A stretch of DNA of 64,000 nucleotides. Origin: Paulownia fortunei. Its lineage: Eukaryota; Streptophyta; Magnoliopsida; Lamiales; Paulowniaceae. The stretch is from NCBI GenBank assembly GCA_019321725.1, contig CM033109.1, positions 21,483,993 to 21,547,992 of the forward strand. The letters run 5' to 3'. The position numbers and the translations under genes are program-made. Position 1 is the first letter of the stretch, and each line of letters opens with the position of its first letter. The notes beneath the pieces are model-generated. The model saw nothing but the letters and a program-made list of their open reading frames with translations. It searched no databases and was not told where the DNA came from. Below, piece by piece: positions 1 through 11,708 of the stretch.

Positions 1-36
1 AATATAACCCTAGAAGGAGGTGGAAGATAAACTCAC

Positions 37-3000
37 TTTGGTGAGGTTGATATTCCTCATAGCAAATACAGCAAGTGCTTTAAAAAGCATCCCAGGACCT
101 TCCTCAAGTGAGAAGACTACACTTGTCTGATGCATGATTAATATGAAGAATAAATAGGTGGATGAAGACAAAATGTTGGCAAATTAATTTTTGAAGAGAA
201 TAGAGTTGAAAGTCTGAGTTGTGAATTTTCTTATCAATCACTAATACTTGGTTAATTAGGAGTGCTAACCTTGAAAGGTTTATCGGTGCCTGGTATGATA
301 GGTTCCCTAGCCAGCATAAGGAATCGAGTGACATTATCAGAATCATCCTGGAAAGAAAAGGTAGATGAATGACCAAATGTTTATCGTCTAGAAAATTCAT
401 GTGTGGAACTTCGTGTATATGCCAACAAATATCCACAACTCCACAGACAAACCTGTATGTCCTGAGCAAGTACATTCAGATCATAGATCTTAGCAGCAGT
501 CAAGCTAGCAACTGCCCAGCATCCTTAAGTTTATGGAAAGCAACATGCTAAATATCCAAAAGAGGAGAAGTGTAAGGTACATAATAAAGTCGAACTCAAT
601 TACTGATAAAACCCAATTATTAACAGCAATAACATCAACACTACGAAAAAATCATTCAGGCTTCTGTCTTGAATCTAATCACACAAGACTATGCCAAACT
701 CTTAGCCAAGACTTCCGAATATTGTTTCAAATTCCTCTACAGTTAATAGCCAGGCAAAATTTTCAAAAAGACAAGTGCTAGAAGATTGCATTGGTGTCTG
801 ATAAAGTATTACATCTGAAACTAATAGCAACTACAATTTTTAACTACCTTTGCTGCACCAGCAGTATCATCCACAGCTTCTCTTACCAGTCCCAATTTAG
901 TTAAGGTGTTCTCACACTGTGCAAGAGCCTGTAGCATCAGAAGTTACAGAATGCAAGCTACATGTCCCAGAGATATATGAATTGGTTTTTTTGAGTTTGA
1001 GGTACCTGAGGATGGCTAAGAACCCTCTTAAGGTCTTCAACCTTGATGCCATGGTTAGCTAGTAAGCAATGTCTGATTGCAAGTTTAACTTCTCCAACAA
1101 TATGCAACCTATGTCGAAGTAGAAGGTCATAATTCCTGTGAATGCTGCCGCCCAAAGTGTTTTCTATAGGCAAAACCGCTCTATCAACAAGCCACCTTTC
1201 AACAGCCTGTAAAACATGAAACCATTAAAGGACAAAAAGGGAGAGGTTAGAGAATAGCTGCTCCATAGCTATCCATTGGAAACATGTTTTTGATGAGTAC
1301 CGCTCCTTTTAAAAATGATAATCAAGAAACATTAATATTAGTTTAACGAAATTGAAAAGAGAGAAGGGGAATCACTGGTTCAACTGACCAAAATATTGAC
1401 CTTTTTAACTTACTATGCAAAATATGCTGCTAAATCAGAAATATAAATTACTGTCTGCCCACATCTGATTGCTATCGTTTTGGGGACATATCTAATTTTC
1501 CTTCCTAAAAATTGGTAACACACCCATGCTTTTCTCGTCCAGAGTCCATGTCACATTAGCTAAGCATTAGGTTTTAGCATTCCTTTTTTAGGAGTTGGAT
1601 CCCCCACCCCCTCAAAAGTGACAACTGAAAAATGGATTTAAAAAGACGTGAAATGTGAGAACTAGAGAGAGACCTCAGTCATTTTCCAGTTGAAGTCATC
1701 AAAATTTTATACCCTTCTTCCAGCTATCAAAGCATAGAATGCCACTAAGTAAATTATAGAAGTACAAAGCAACGAGAGGAGAAGAGAGCAAGGCTTCAAG
1801 ACGGCCAACAGAAGGAACTGATTAAGATTATAGAATAGTCATTTACTTGAATATTTCATATATCATTCATGTAATATTTTGTATGTTATTGATAAATCAT
1901 TTAGCAGAAATACTTTCATATGCAAGTCAGCCAAACATAACTATATCAACGCAACAACGCAACCACATTCAGTCAATCCTAACTGCCCATTCAAAAGTAG
2001 GCAGGAACTACTGCATTAAGTCAAGTGAAGATATCACATAAAAGAACCCCCTCTTTGCTAATTAACCCATGCACAACTTTAATTGAGGACGAGCAAGAGA
2101 GATTAAGAGAAGTGCAACATGAAAACTTAAACAGAAGGAAGAGAGATTAACAGAAGTGGAAGACAACTGTGGCTCACCAAGAACAACACTCAAATAATAG
2201 AGCTTACTCTTGGCAAAACACACACTGCAAGCACAAACATTTCATGCAGCAAACCGAACCACTAAGATATATGTGTGCCCAATAAATCTACCAAAAAGAT
2301 AACAGATTAATAAAATGACTCAAGATGTATGAAGAGGTTTTTGTTCATCACATGCTAATTGAACATGAAATGGGATTTCAAATTTATTTTGGGGTTTTTG
2401 ACCATTTATAGGCAAGTTTTTTAACAATATTAGTAGGAGGGGATTTTCTCTATTGCATCCTATGGTTGTGCATTGCTGGTCTTTTTCATGTATAAAAATG
2501 TTAAGGATGAGCCTCACAATGGTATGGAACACAAACATTTTGGTTAGTAGAATGACACTATAACTACCAAAATAATATACTTTTCGCCAAATATCTGACC
2601 CAAAAAGTATGAAGTAATTGTGGAATGAACTCTATTTGATATCGAGAGAAGGAAACTAAGCCAGAAAGGATCTTGCTACATTTGAATGAGATCAAAAGTA
2701 GCACATCAACAATTAATTCCAACTGCCAATTGAAATGTTTAAGTTTAATTAATTGAGAAAGCTTTACACTATCATATATTTTCCCAACATTGATGCAAAA
2801 GGTAATGATACCAACAAAATTTGATGTCTTGTCATTCATCATATCCTTCATAAAATATGCTAGATTTTTCTGAAGAAATTATAGTTTGGCCACAATATAA
2901 AGGTCATAGTTCAACTACATCAGAAAAGATTTTTAACAAAAAATACACCAAAAAGGACACTTGATTACTGACTTCAAAGGCCGTGTCAAATTGTTCACAT

Positions 3001-3669
3001 GGAACTGCTTCGCAATTCGGATATGCCTTCTCTGCTGCAGACTCACTGTATGCACCTCGAACGCCCTTTCAAAAAACATTTAACTAATATCAGAAATACA
3101 CGCACTCATCAACCACAGAAAATGCTCTATCACTGTACAATGGCCGAAGCATGAGGTACAACATCTACACGTTACCTTATGCTTTTAGATGATGTACCAT
3201 GTGCCAAGTTTGTACCTTTAATACCACAAAGATTTAGAGAAAAAGAAAAAAAAAACGAGTGCAAAACCTGATATGCAACGCGGAGACGAGACCCTTCTGA
3301 GGCCAAATTAGACAATTGAGCAGACGTCAGAGGCCCTGAAATAATCAAGAATTTCAAAATAAAAAATAAAAAATTAATCCCCTCAAACGAAGAAAATCCA
3401 ACCCGTATAATAAAACCAATAAAATAAAATATACGCGGAAGTGAAGCGGGAGAATCTTTGGAATTAAACTCATAAGGGTAGTCTTCGATGATCTTCTGCA
3501 GCTCAATTGCTCGGGTTTTCTGATTATTACTTTCGCCACTATTGCAGGCGTGAAGAGGGATTTTGCGGCGGCGTTTAAGGAGTTTCAGTGTGAAAAAGGG
3601 GCTCGGATTAGGGTTTTTGATTTGGTAATGGAGGGGGGTGATTGGGGATCGGGATGTGGTGGCCGCCAT
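37..3669 (-). CDS. ADT2: Arogenate/prephenate dehydratase, ADT2-type, plastid (3' end outside window; frameshift in exon 6)
   Basis: The enzyme decarboxylates and dehydrates arogenate (or prephenate) in the last step of plastid phenylalanine synthesis. Exons on the minus strand, all with GT-AG borders: 3669-3435, 3335-3268, 3065-2973, 1206-1006, 928-848, 547-453, 347-270, 126-37. Together they encode about 314 residues. Residues 1-78 are Ser/Lys/Arg-rich and look like a transit peptide. The dehydratase domain starts near residue 97 ([20 protein letters not shown]), continues with [20 protein letters not shown] in exon 4, and has the catalytic-type NVTRF motif in exon 7. Exon 8 begins the ACT regulatory domain ([17 protein letters not shown]). 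The last exon, expected to carry the ACT ESRP motif that senses phenylalanine, lies left of base 1. Exon 6 is 95 nt where 96 are expected, because one G is missing in the GAVAS segment, so the reading frame breaks as written. Family assignment is firm; whether this copy is functional is open. Confidence 0.93.
515..517 (-). other. Single-base deletion (frameshift) in ADT exon 6
   Basis: On the minus strand exon 6 reads GATGCTGGGCAGTTGCTAGC. The family sequence D-A-G-A-V-A-S needs four Gs after GCT, and only three are present. All other exons keep frame across their junctions, and the rest of exon 6 is well conserved in the shifted frame ([16 protein letters not shown]). It is either a true recent null mutation or a G-run sequencing/assembly error. 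Confidence 0.85.
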
Positions 3670-3732
3670 TGATAAACGCTCGTGGTTGCATGAGACGATA
3701 AATGCTAGATAATAGCGGGAGGTTTTGAAGGT

Positions 3733-5070
3733 AACATGGATGTGATATTTTTGATGTGGCGCGGTGAAATGGATTTTCCAGTTGATGGTTAGGTTTTGTT
3801 TATTTGTTAAGAAATATTTTTAAACAATTTTATTTTTTAAAGTTTGCCTATTTTGTAGGATATTCCCAATTTTTAAAATGTATACACCTCTCTTCTAAAA
3901 CAATTTTTTTATTTTATATTTAAAAATAAATAAATTAAATATATATTTTTAAAATAAAATATCAGGTTAACTCATCGATTTTTTTATCCCCTTAATCCAA
4001 ATAAACTTTGATTCAACACATTCTCTTAGGAAATCTTCCCAAAAATATTTTTTCACAAATTAAAAATGAAAATTGAATAAGAAAAATAGCCTTTATTTTA
4101 GGGAATTTTAGTAAAATGTGATTAATAATTAGTTGTTAATTTAGATATAATATGGATGTGGTATTTTTGATGTGGTCAATCACAACTAGTGGCCTGCCTT
4201 GGTGGCAGTGAACTGGATTTTCCAGTTGATGGTTTGGTTTTCCTATGCTTGCTTTTGATTGTTTTGTTTATTTGTTAAAAAATATTTCTAAACAAATTTA
4301 TTTTATAAAAGTTTTCCTATTTTTTTAGGATATTCTCAATTTTTAAGTGTATACACCTTTAGGGTGTTCACTCCGAAAATTTTGATTATGTATTCATTTT
4401 TATTTTTATAAAAATTTGATATTTAATTTTATTTTGATTTTTGATTTCAATTAATCGAAACGTACGTGAATTATTATTTATATATTTTATAATTTTTTGA
4501 TGTACATATTTATAGCTATTATTTATCTTTATGCAATTTTTATTTTTCTTATTCGTTGAAAATAAAAAATAAAAACTGTAAAAATAAAATTATGATTTTA
4601 ATATTTAATTTTTAAAATATTTATTTTTTTAAATATTTCGATTACCGATTTACCAAATTGAATTACTAAAAAAAATCAATAATTATTTAATCGAATTTCG
4701 ATTCGGTATTCGGTATGATATTTTGGCATACCAAAATTGTGATTTACCAAAATTATGGTTCAATTCAGCACAATAATATCTAATAAATACCCCTATATAC
4801 CTCTCTTCTAAAACGACTTTTATTTTATATTTGAAATTAATAAATCAAATATTTTTTTTAAAATGAAATGATAGGTTAAGTGATCGATATTTTATCTCGT
4901 TAATCCAAACACACTTTGATTTAACTCCTTCTCCTATCAAATCTTCTCAAAATATTTTGAGAATTTTTTACAAATTAAAAATGAAAATGGATCGGAAAAA
5001 TAGCCTTTTATTTAGGGAGTTTTTGGTAAAATGAAATAATTAATAATTAGTTATTGATTCAAATATAATT
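3733..5070. repeat. Tandem duplication of a ~410-bp AT-rich segment upstream of ADT
   Basis: The segment beginning near 3733 (ATGGATGTGATATTTTTGATG, then ATGGATTTTCCAGTTGATGG, and ending with AAAAATAGCCTTTATTTTAGG) recurs from about 4150 to 4358 and 4794 to 5070. The second copy is interrupted by an insertion at 4359-4793. The copies differ by scattered substitutions and small indels. This lies immediately upstream of the ADT start codon at 3669, so it probably includes or displaces promoter sequence. Confidence 0.8.
4359..4793. mobile_element. ~435-bp non-autonomous DNA transposon (MITE-like) with 9-bp target duplication
   Basis: Comparison with the uninterrupted neighbouring duplicate shows exactly where the extra DNA lies. 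It is flanked by TATACACCT (4350-4358) and TATATACCT (4794-4802), a 9-bp target duplication with one mismatch. Its ends, TAGGGTGTTCA on the left and TAGGGGTATTTA read inward from the right, form a short imperfect terminal inverted repeat. There is no coding capacity. An 8-9 bp duplication fits hAT- or Mutator-type transposition; I cannot choose between them. Confidence 0.65.
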
Positions 5071-7313
5071 AACTAGTTTTATGCTCTACATGGATATTTC
5101 AGGATATTTTATGTTCGTAACAAGTAATGCCATTTTTTTTTTATCTATTTACTAATAATGGTGCGTATAATAACTCTCCATTTCAAATTGTCTATACAAT
5201 TACTTTTCCAAATTCAACCCATTTGAGAGCTTAATTTTAACAATAAACTTTGTTATAAATAAAGTTTATGCTATAAACATGCATCATGAATCACTCTAAA
5301 GTATTTCGTAAAGATAGCCCAAATGATTTGAAATCAATTTTTTTTTTTTATATAAAAGTAAACTTTGATTATATTTTTTAAATTTTATGCTCGTATCATA
5401 ATTAAAATTTATTAAATTTCATAATTGTAAAAATTTATTTTTCACTTTCCCTCGTTATCCAAAATGAATGTTAATTCTTTTTTTATAGAATATAAATACA
5501 AATAATTGGAATCTAATTTGAAAATAGCATGTATTTACCAACTCAATTAGGTCAACTCCACAGAACTAGTAGCATGTCAATGACAAGTTGGCATGATATT
5601 GTTTACTACATATTTTGAATTCTTCAGAAAGTACGAACTCAATTTTTAATTTATGAGATAAACTTGAGATTTGTGAAAGAAGATAGGGGCATTTCCGCAA
5701 ATATATGGAAAAAGAAGCTTATGTTATTAGATTTGTTCTATGAATAAGAATGTAAAATTAAAGCACCCACTCTTATGACCAAGGTGTCCTAACCGTAAAT
5801 TGTGGTGCAAGAACTAAAGAAAATAGGTTGTTACTCATGAGGGAGGGCATGTTAGTAAATTTGCTTCATAAAGATAAATTAACTTCCTTTTCTATCACCT
5901 ATAAATACTTTATTTCTTTATTATCAAGGTAGAATCAGTATTTATTTCACATTATTTTTATTTTCTTTTCTCAATCTTAGCTTACTTAAATATTTCACTT
6001 ATACGAGCGTTGAAGAGTATGAATTAGATAGCCGTCGAAGAGTATGGGTCGGAATATTGTCCTACTGCTCGAGGGTTTTTTTGGACCATTTGATAGATCG
6101 TGAGACTTCGGACATTGTCATAAATTATGCAAACTGCCTTATGATCACATTTTCTACTATTATAATCTTTTTTCATTTATGTGTTCCGGAATTTGCTAAT
6201 TGATTGTAATTTCTATTTTAATAGGAATTATTTTATCTCCTATAACTTTTATTGCAAAACTACACTAATTTATTATTCAAGTCAAATTATGACTCTACGA
6301 AAATTACACACACAAATCTTTTTTTATCTAGTACCATAAAAAAGAGTTGGACATTATTTGATCGAGTCCTTCTAAACTTTTCGAAAAAAAAAAAAAAACC
6401 ACATGAAGTAATAATTCCTTGGAAGAATTGATTATACGAAGTCCCGATTAACTTGCAATATTTTTGTATGTATAGATCAAAAGCAATTTCAATTAAGGTT
6501 TTTAAATTATTATATTTAGAGATTCAACGTGATTTTGAGAGGTCCAACCTTGCTCGAACAAAGCCAAATCAAATGGAATGAGGTCCAGCCCAATTCTGTT
6601 TAAGCAGAGCCAACACTTCAACAATATTTTATTGGTAGACCTTGTTGGGAGTCAAAAGATTTTGACTGGGCCTAAGATGAGTCCAGAGTAAAGCCCATTT
6701 CCCTAGGCCTTCAATATACTCTACTACCATGTCCATTATTTTTTTGAAAATTCAAACGAATACTATTTTAAAGATTCGTCCAGATTCTTATTTTGGAAAT
6801 TCTAAATGAACAATTTAGGAATCACAAATTTCGAGTACTATTAAAAACCAAGGTATCTATCTCCCTATGTTAGTGGCCACCTTTACTCTTTGAACCGGTT
6901 TGCTTTTATTTTACAACCGTGTCATGTTTTTAGTATTTTCAGGATTGAAAATATTTGTACTAGGTTTTCATATAAAAATAAAAATTTATGTATGAATTAG
7001 TTAATTTCTACATTGACTATATAAATGTAAAAATAAAAATATATTTATTTTATAATATTTTTTGCATGAAAATATATGAAATATTAGTATGCCTAAAAAA
7101 GTATTTAGGAGGTGTATTTTTATTCCTAATTTTAACCAAAAAATATTTAAAAACAAAAATAAATAATACTTCTAATAAAAATATGTAAAGCAAATACATT
7201 TATGAAGTTTTAAATAAATATTATTTGAAAATAAAATCAATCAAACTCTTTAAATTTAATTTGACCTAGTCCGTCGGCACAAATATATATATATATATAT
7301 ATATTAAAATTAA
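5071..7313. other. AT-rich intergenic region; possible LTR fragment at about 5870-6190
   Basis: I see no gene here. Around 5899 a CTATAAATA box is followed by a T/A-rich stretch and then by repeated GCGTTGAAGAGTATG / CGTCGAAGAGTATG motifs (about 6007-6048). This layout resembles the R/U5 part of plant LTRs, but no partner LTR or primer-binding site was found. The rest is simple AT-rich sequence with poly-A/T runs. Confidence 0.3.
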
Positions 7314-7361
7314 TTTTTAATTTGAATAGTACTATATATATAGTACTATTCAAATTAAAAA
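7314..7361. repeat. Perfect 48-bp palindrome
   Basis: The 24-base left arm (core TTTGAATAGTACTATATA) is followed immediately by its exact reverse complement, with no spacer. It sits just after a (TA)n tract at about 7283-7304. It could form a cruciform in DNA or a hairpin in RNA. No gene is attached to it. Confidence 0.9.
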
Positions 7362-7761
7362 AAAAATGAGAAAGAGAGAGGAGGAGGACAAAATGATAGA
7401 TGCATTGCAAGCGGGCACCTCAGACGTAACAAAACCTAAAACTTGGAGTGTAGCAATTCTCAACGGAATTGCAGATGTCACAAAATCTTGGCCATATTTT
7501 TGTTGGTGTGTGACTCATGTGCAAAATGTAATGAATCATAATATCTAACTTTTAATCTTTTGTCCTAATTCAAAACAGCCCACACCAACATCATCACATG
7601 TCCTCTCCACCTCCATCATTCTATCCATGTGTCAAAAAACAACAATAATTTAATCAAATCAAGCCCTTTTTCTCATTACATCCCATTCTAATCAAATCAA
7701 ATCATTGTTTAACCAAACCATTGTTTATAGGAGGTAGTATATGAGCTTATGACGTGACCTA

Positions 7762-8513
7762 CATGTAACACAAATTTTATTATTTATAAAATTAATAAAT
7801 AAAAAAAATTATACAAATAAAATTTTATCAAATTTGATAAAAATATGTAAGTATAATTTTCGTTGATCCTCTGATTCTTCTTTTCAAAAATGTTGATTTT
7901 GTAAATTTGGTAATTTTTTTTTAGAATCGACTCTCCAATTTCCTCCAAATTTGATTTGTTTTTCGATAATGTTAATTCGAGAATTTAATAACTTAATCTC
8001 GAATTCAATGCTATAATTTTGATAGTTTCCGCGATGAACATCTTATTTTCCACTTTGAACACCGTGGATCTCCTTGAATTTAATGGTTTTTGATTGAGAG
8101 AACTTCCTCTAACATCTTTATTGCTTGGATTTTTTCTTCTTCTCGACTTGTATTTTTAACTTGTTGGAAATTATCCCTATTTATACTTGAAAAATGAGGA
8201 CTCTTGTTATTTTTACTTGCTGACATGAGAGAATTGGATTGACTTTTCATGATTTAATGGACATTTACTTCCTTAATCACAAAATGTGATTTGAATTACC
8301 AAAATACCAATTCACTTTCATAATTTCCAACATACGTCTTTATTGTCAAAATATAATAAGTTGACATATGTAATATTTAACTTTATCAATTAAATATTTT
8401 ATTTAATTTAAAATTCAATGATATTCCAAAAATAAATAAAAATATAAAATTAATAAATAAAAATATATTGCACATATCAATGCATAATTGGTTACAAATT
8501 TTTTATGTCTACA
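7762..8513 (-). mobile_element. LTR copy 1 of a degenerate Ty3/gypsy-like retroelement
   Basis: About 750 bp that recur in the same orientation at 11709-12434. Shared stretches include TTTCGATAATGTTAATTCGAG, TTGAACACCGTG and GAGAGAACTTC...TTTATTGCTTGG. The right boundary reads TGTCTACA, so in minus orientation the repeat starts TGTAGACA, as an LTR should. The left boundary is approximate. The gag remnant between the repeats also reads on the minus strand, so this would be the 3' LTR. Confidence 0.7.
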
Positions 8514-8515
8514 AA

Positions 8516-9087
8516 TTCAAGATACGAATATAAACTATCTAAAAGTTTTAAATTAAAGTTTTTTCAAATGCTCCTTGATAAGTGTATAAACTATCAGTAA
8601 AACTCCTTGATATGAGCATAAAAGGTCTACAAATTAAATTAAATGCAGTATTCCTTGGCAAGAGCATAAAAGGTCTATAAGTCAAATTTAAATAAAGACT
8701 CCTTGATAATAGTATAAAATATCTATAAATTCAAATTCAAATAAAGTACTCCTTAATCTGAATATAAAAAGTCAACAAGTCAAATCCAAATAAAGACTCA
8801 TTGACATGAATATAAGAGGTCTAGAGTCAAATTCAAATGAAAACTATTTGATACGAGTATAAACTATCTAACAAATTTTAAATTCAAATTGAGACACCTT
8901 GATAAGAGTATAAACTATCTATAAATTTTTAATTTAAATGAAAACTTCTTGATACGAGTATAAACTATCTATAAAGTCAAATTAAGTCAATAACTCCTTA
9001 ATATGATGATAATCTATCTATAAATTTAAATCAAGTCAAAAATTTTGAGACTTATTCACTTTTCACACTCACTAGATATACGTATAT
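8516..9087. repeat. Left tandem array, ~49-bp units (about 11 copies)
   Basis: Units carry GATACGAGTATAAACTATCTA followed by an AAATT-rich spacer and a CTCCTTGA-like motif. Starts are spaced 45-58 bp from about 8524 to 9007. The array is the inverted counterpart of the one at 9537-10130. Confidence 0.85.
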
Positions 9088-9536
9088 AAGTCTCGATGGG
9101 GCATTTGTAGACATAAAAAATTTGCAGTCAATTATGCATTGCCATGTGTAATAAATTTTAACTTATCAATTTTATATTTTTATTTATTTTTTGAATTATC
9201 ATTAAATTTTAAAAATTAAATAAAATATTTTATTGATAAAATTAAATATTACCATGTGTCAAATTATGATATTTTGGCAATAAACTTGCAAATTATAAAA
9301 ATGAATACCAAAATTAAGGTAATTCAAATCATATCTTGTGATTAAGGTAGTAAATTTCTATCAAATCATGAATAATCAATCAAATCATTCAATGTCATCA
9401 AGTTAAAATGACAAGAGCCCTCATTTTACAAGTATAAATAAGAGTTATCTCTAATAAGTATTAAGCACAAGTTGAGAAGAACAAGAAATCCAAACAATAA
9501 AGGTGTTGGAGGAAGTTCAATGCCCCATCGAGACTT
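9088..9536 (+). mobile_element. Inverted, shortened LTR copy bounded by perfect 18-bp inverted repeats
   Basis: The core 9106-9518 is the reverse complement of the right part of LTR copy 1: TGTAGACATAAAAAATTTG begins it, and TAAAGGTGTTGGAGGAAGTT ends it where the homology stops. It is bounded by AAGTCTCGATGGGGCATT (9088-9105) and its exact reverse complement (9519-9536). It lies at the symmetry centre of the two tandem arrays. It may be a nested insertion in opposite orientation, or the product of an inverted-repeat rearrangement. Confidence 0.75.
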
Positions 9537-10130
9537 GTTCACATGAATCCAATGTGTATGAAAAATGAATAAGTCTTGAAATCTTTGAATTGATTTGAAA
9601 TTATAGATAGTTTATCCTCATATTAATGAATTTTTGACTTGATTTGACTTTATAGATAGTTTATACTCGTATCAAGGAGTTTTTATTAGAATTTAAATTT
9701 TGTAGATAGTTTATACTCATATCAATGAATCTTAATTTGAAATTAAAATTTATTAGATAGTTTATACTCATATCAAGGAGTCTTAATTTGAATTTAAATT
9801 TATTAGATAGATTATAATCATATCAAGAAGTCTTAAATTTGAATTTATTAGATATTTTATACTCATATCAAGGAGTCTTGAATTTAAATTTATTAGATAA
9901 TTTATACTTGTATAAAGGAGTCTCCATTTGAATTTGACTTTGTTAGATAGTTTATACTGAGTTTTCATTTGATTTGATTTGATTTGTAGACCTTTTATAC
10001 TCTTATTAAGAAGTGTTTCATTTGATTTTTAAAGACCTTTCTTGCTCATATCAACGAGTTTTACTGACAGTTTATACTCTTATCAAATAGTACTCGAGAA
10101 AACTTCAATTTAAAAATTTTAGATAATTTA
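9537..10130. repeat. Right tandem array, ~49-bp units (about 10 copies), inverted relative to the left array
   Basis: Units read TAGATAGTTTATACTCATATCAAGGAGTCTTAATTTG with variations, at about 9605, 9653, 9701, 9755, 9806, 9849, 9895 and 9943. They are the reverse complement of the 8516-9087 units. The two arms and the 449-bp centre form an inverted repeat of about 1.6 kb. Confidence 0.85.
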
Positions 10131-10840
10131 TGTTTGTATCTAAAAGTATTAGAAAGTTGAAGTCAGCAGTTATTGCATATTATACCACATCTTCTTTATC
10201 TTTATCATCACTGACATCACTTGGGCATTCTTATTTGTCAAAATTCATGCTTAACTCAATGACATGTGCACGAGTTGCCAAGTCTCCAAAAGTTTTTGGT
10301 TTGATTTCTTGAAATATGTTGTAGAGACCCCAGTGCATTCCTTCAATACATATCTCAATTGCAGAAGTTTCTGACAAAGTATATTTACAATTCAAAGATA
10401 AATTTCTTCAATTATTGATATATGCAAGCACGGACTCATTTTCTTTTTGTCTTAAATTAGCACGTTCAACCATACTAACTTTACGACAGGTGTTATAAAA
10501 GCGATTAAGAAACTCTTGTTCCAACTGCTCTCAAGTATCAATTAAGTTTGCCTCTAGGTTGTTATACCAATCAAATGCATTTTTCATCAATGAGCGGACA
10601 AATTGCTTAACCAGGTAGTTCTCATATGTTCCAGCATTATTGCATGTCTCAATCAAATGAGCTACATATTGGTTCGAGTTTTCTTTACCATCAAATTACT
10701 GAAATTTTGGAGATTAGTAGCCAATTGATATCTTCAAATTGTCAATTCTCTTAGTGTATGGTTTAACATAAGTTAAAGATAATTTTGAGCTTTCATCAAA
10801 TTGATCATTGATAGTCCCCATGATAAACTCTTTCAATTAG
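10130..10840 (-). pseudogene. Degenerate Ty3/gypsy gag
   Basis: Read on the minus strand, this stretch encodes a recognisable plant Ty3/gypsy capsid domain. Around 10635-10551 it gives LVKQFVRSLMKNAFDWYNNL, then EQLEQEFLNRFY, NLRQKENESVLAYINN, ETSAIEICIEGMHWGLYNIF and FGDLATRAHVIEL. In-frame stop codons interrupt it, for example a TGA where the family has Trp before EQLEQEF. No protease, reverse transcriptase or integrase follows, so the element cannot move by itself. Confidence 0.8.
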
Positions 10841-11081
10841 TCAATAGGAATCAACCCATCAGATGAACTTGCAACTCTTTAGAGGATTTCTCTTTTTTAC
10901 TTGGTTGTTGCTTCATAGGCGTCTCAGTTTCATCAAAAGCTTCAATTTGTTTGCCCATTATGCAACTAGTATTAGTATTGTTAACTTTATTCATCAATTT
11001 CGTGATTTAAGGGTCTTGTTCTTGAATATGCAGTCTTCATCAAATTTGTAATTTGCTTTTCTGGTGAAATAGTTTTGGTCA

Positions 11082-11620
11082 TCATGACTGTTGCTCAAAA
11101 TTTGAGCTTGTAGCAGATTCGAGCATCGTAGTTGGATTCAACAACTTTTTCACCGCAATTTCTATTTCTTGTTTTGCCCCCAGCTTTAGTGGAAATTTGA
11201 TTGGCAACGTCAAAATACCATACTCTCTTATCACATCATACTTGAATTTCAGAGTGGCGACCTCATGAATCGACAACACACCATCTTTTCTTTCCCCCTT
11301 ATGCTTGTATTTTGGAGTGGTGCCTTCATGGCTCAACAAAATACCATCTTCTTTTGACCCTTCAAGCTTGTATTTTGGAGTGGTGGATTCATGATTCAAC
11401 AAAATACCATTTTCTTTTACTCCCTCATGCTTATATTTTGGAATAGTGGCTTCATGGCTCGACAACACAATATCTTGTCTTGCTCCTTTATGCTTGTATT
11501 TTGGAGTGGTTGCTTTATAGCTCAACAAAGCATTATCTTCTTTTGCTCTATCATGGTTGTATTTTGGAGTGGTGGCTTCAAGACTCAACAAAATATCATC
11601 ATAAGAAATTTGACATTTGT
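11082..11620 (-). repeat. 63-bp tandem repeat (six units) encoding a 21-residue repeat
   Basis: The minus-strand reading frame 11591-11082 (169 codons, open) contains six units of the type TTPKYKHKGxRxDGxLLSHE. At DNA level the unit marker CTTGTATTTTGG starts at 11304, 11367, 11430 (variant), 11493 and 11556 (variant), exactly 63 bp apart. It lies between the 5' LTR (copy 2) and gag, so it is probably the N-terminal part of the element's gag-like product. Because every period is a multiple of three, the frame survives unit gain and loss. Confidence 0.75.
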
Positions 11621-11708
11621 GAAGTTGAAATGATTGTCCTTCATCTCCGATTGAACTTCGAACTTAATTTGAAAAGAAAAGATGAGAGGTAGAGATTGTC
11701 CCATTGGG

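Noticed and set aside
104..475. An open frame over ADT exons 6-8
   Set aside because: It is a shifted frame running through introns; only the exon segments match the dehydratase family, in other frames.
3172..3669. A continuous 165-residue protein at the ADT start
   Set aside because: It reads through two introns; GT and AG borders at 3434/3336 and 3267/3066 restore the family sequence LPRPLTSAQL and VAYQGVRG.
7366..7548. A 60-residue frame after the 48-bp palindrome
   Set aside because: Too short, no homology recognised, and located next to repeats; chance frame.
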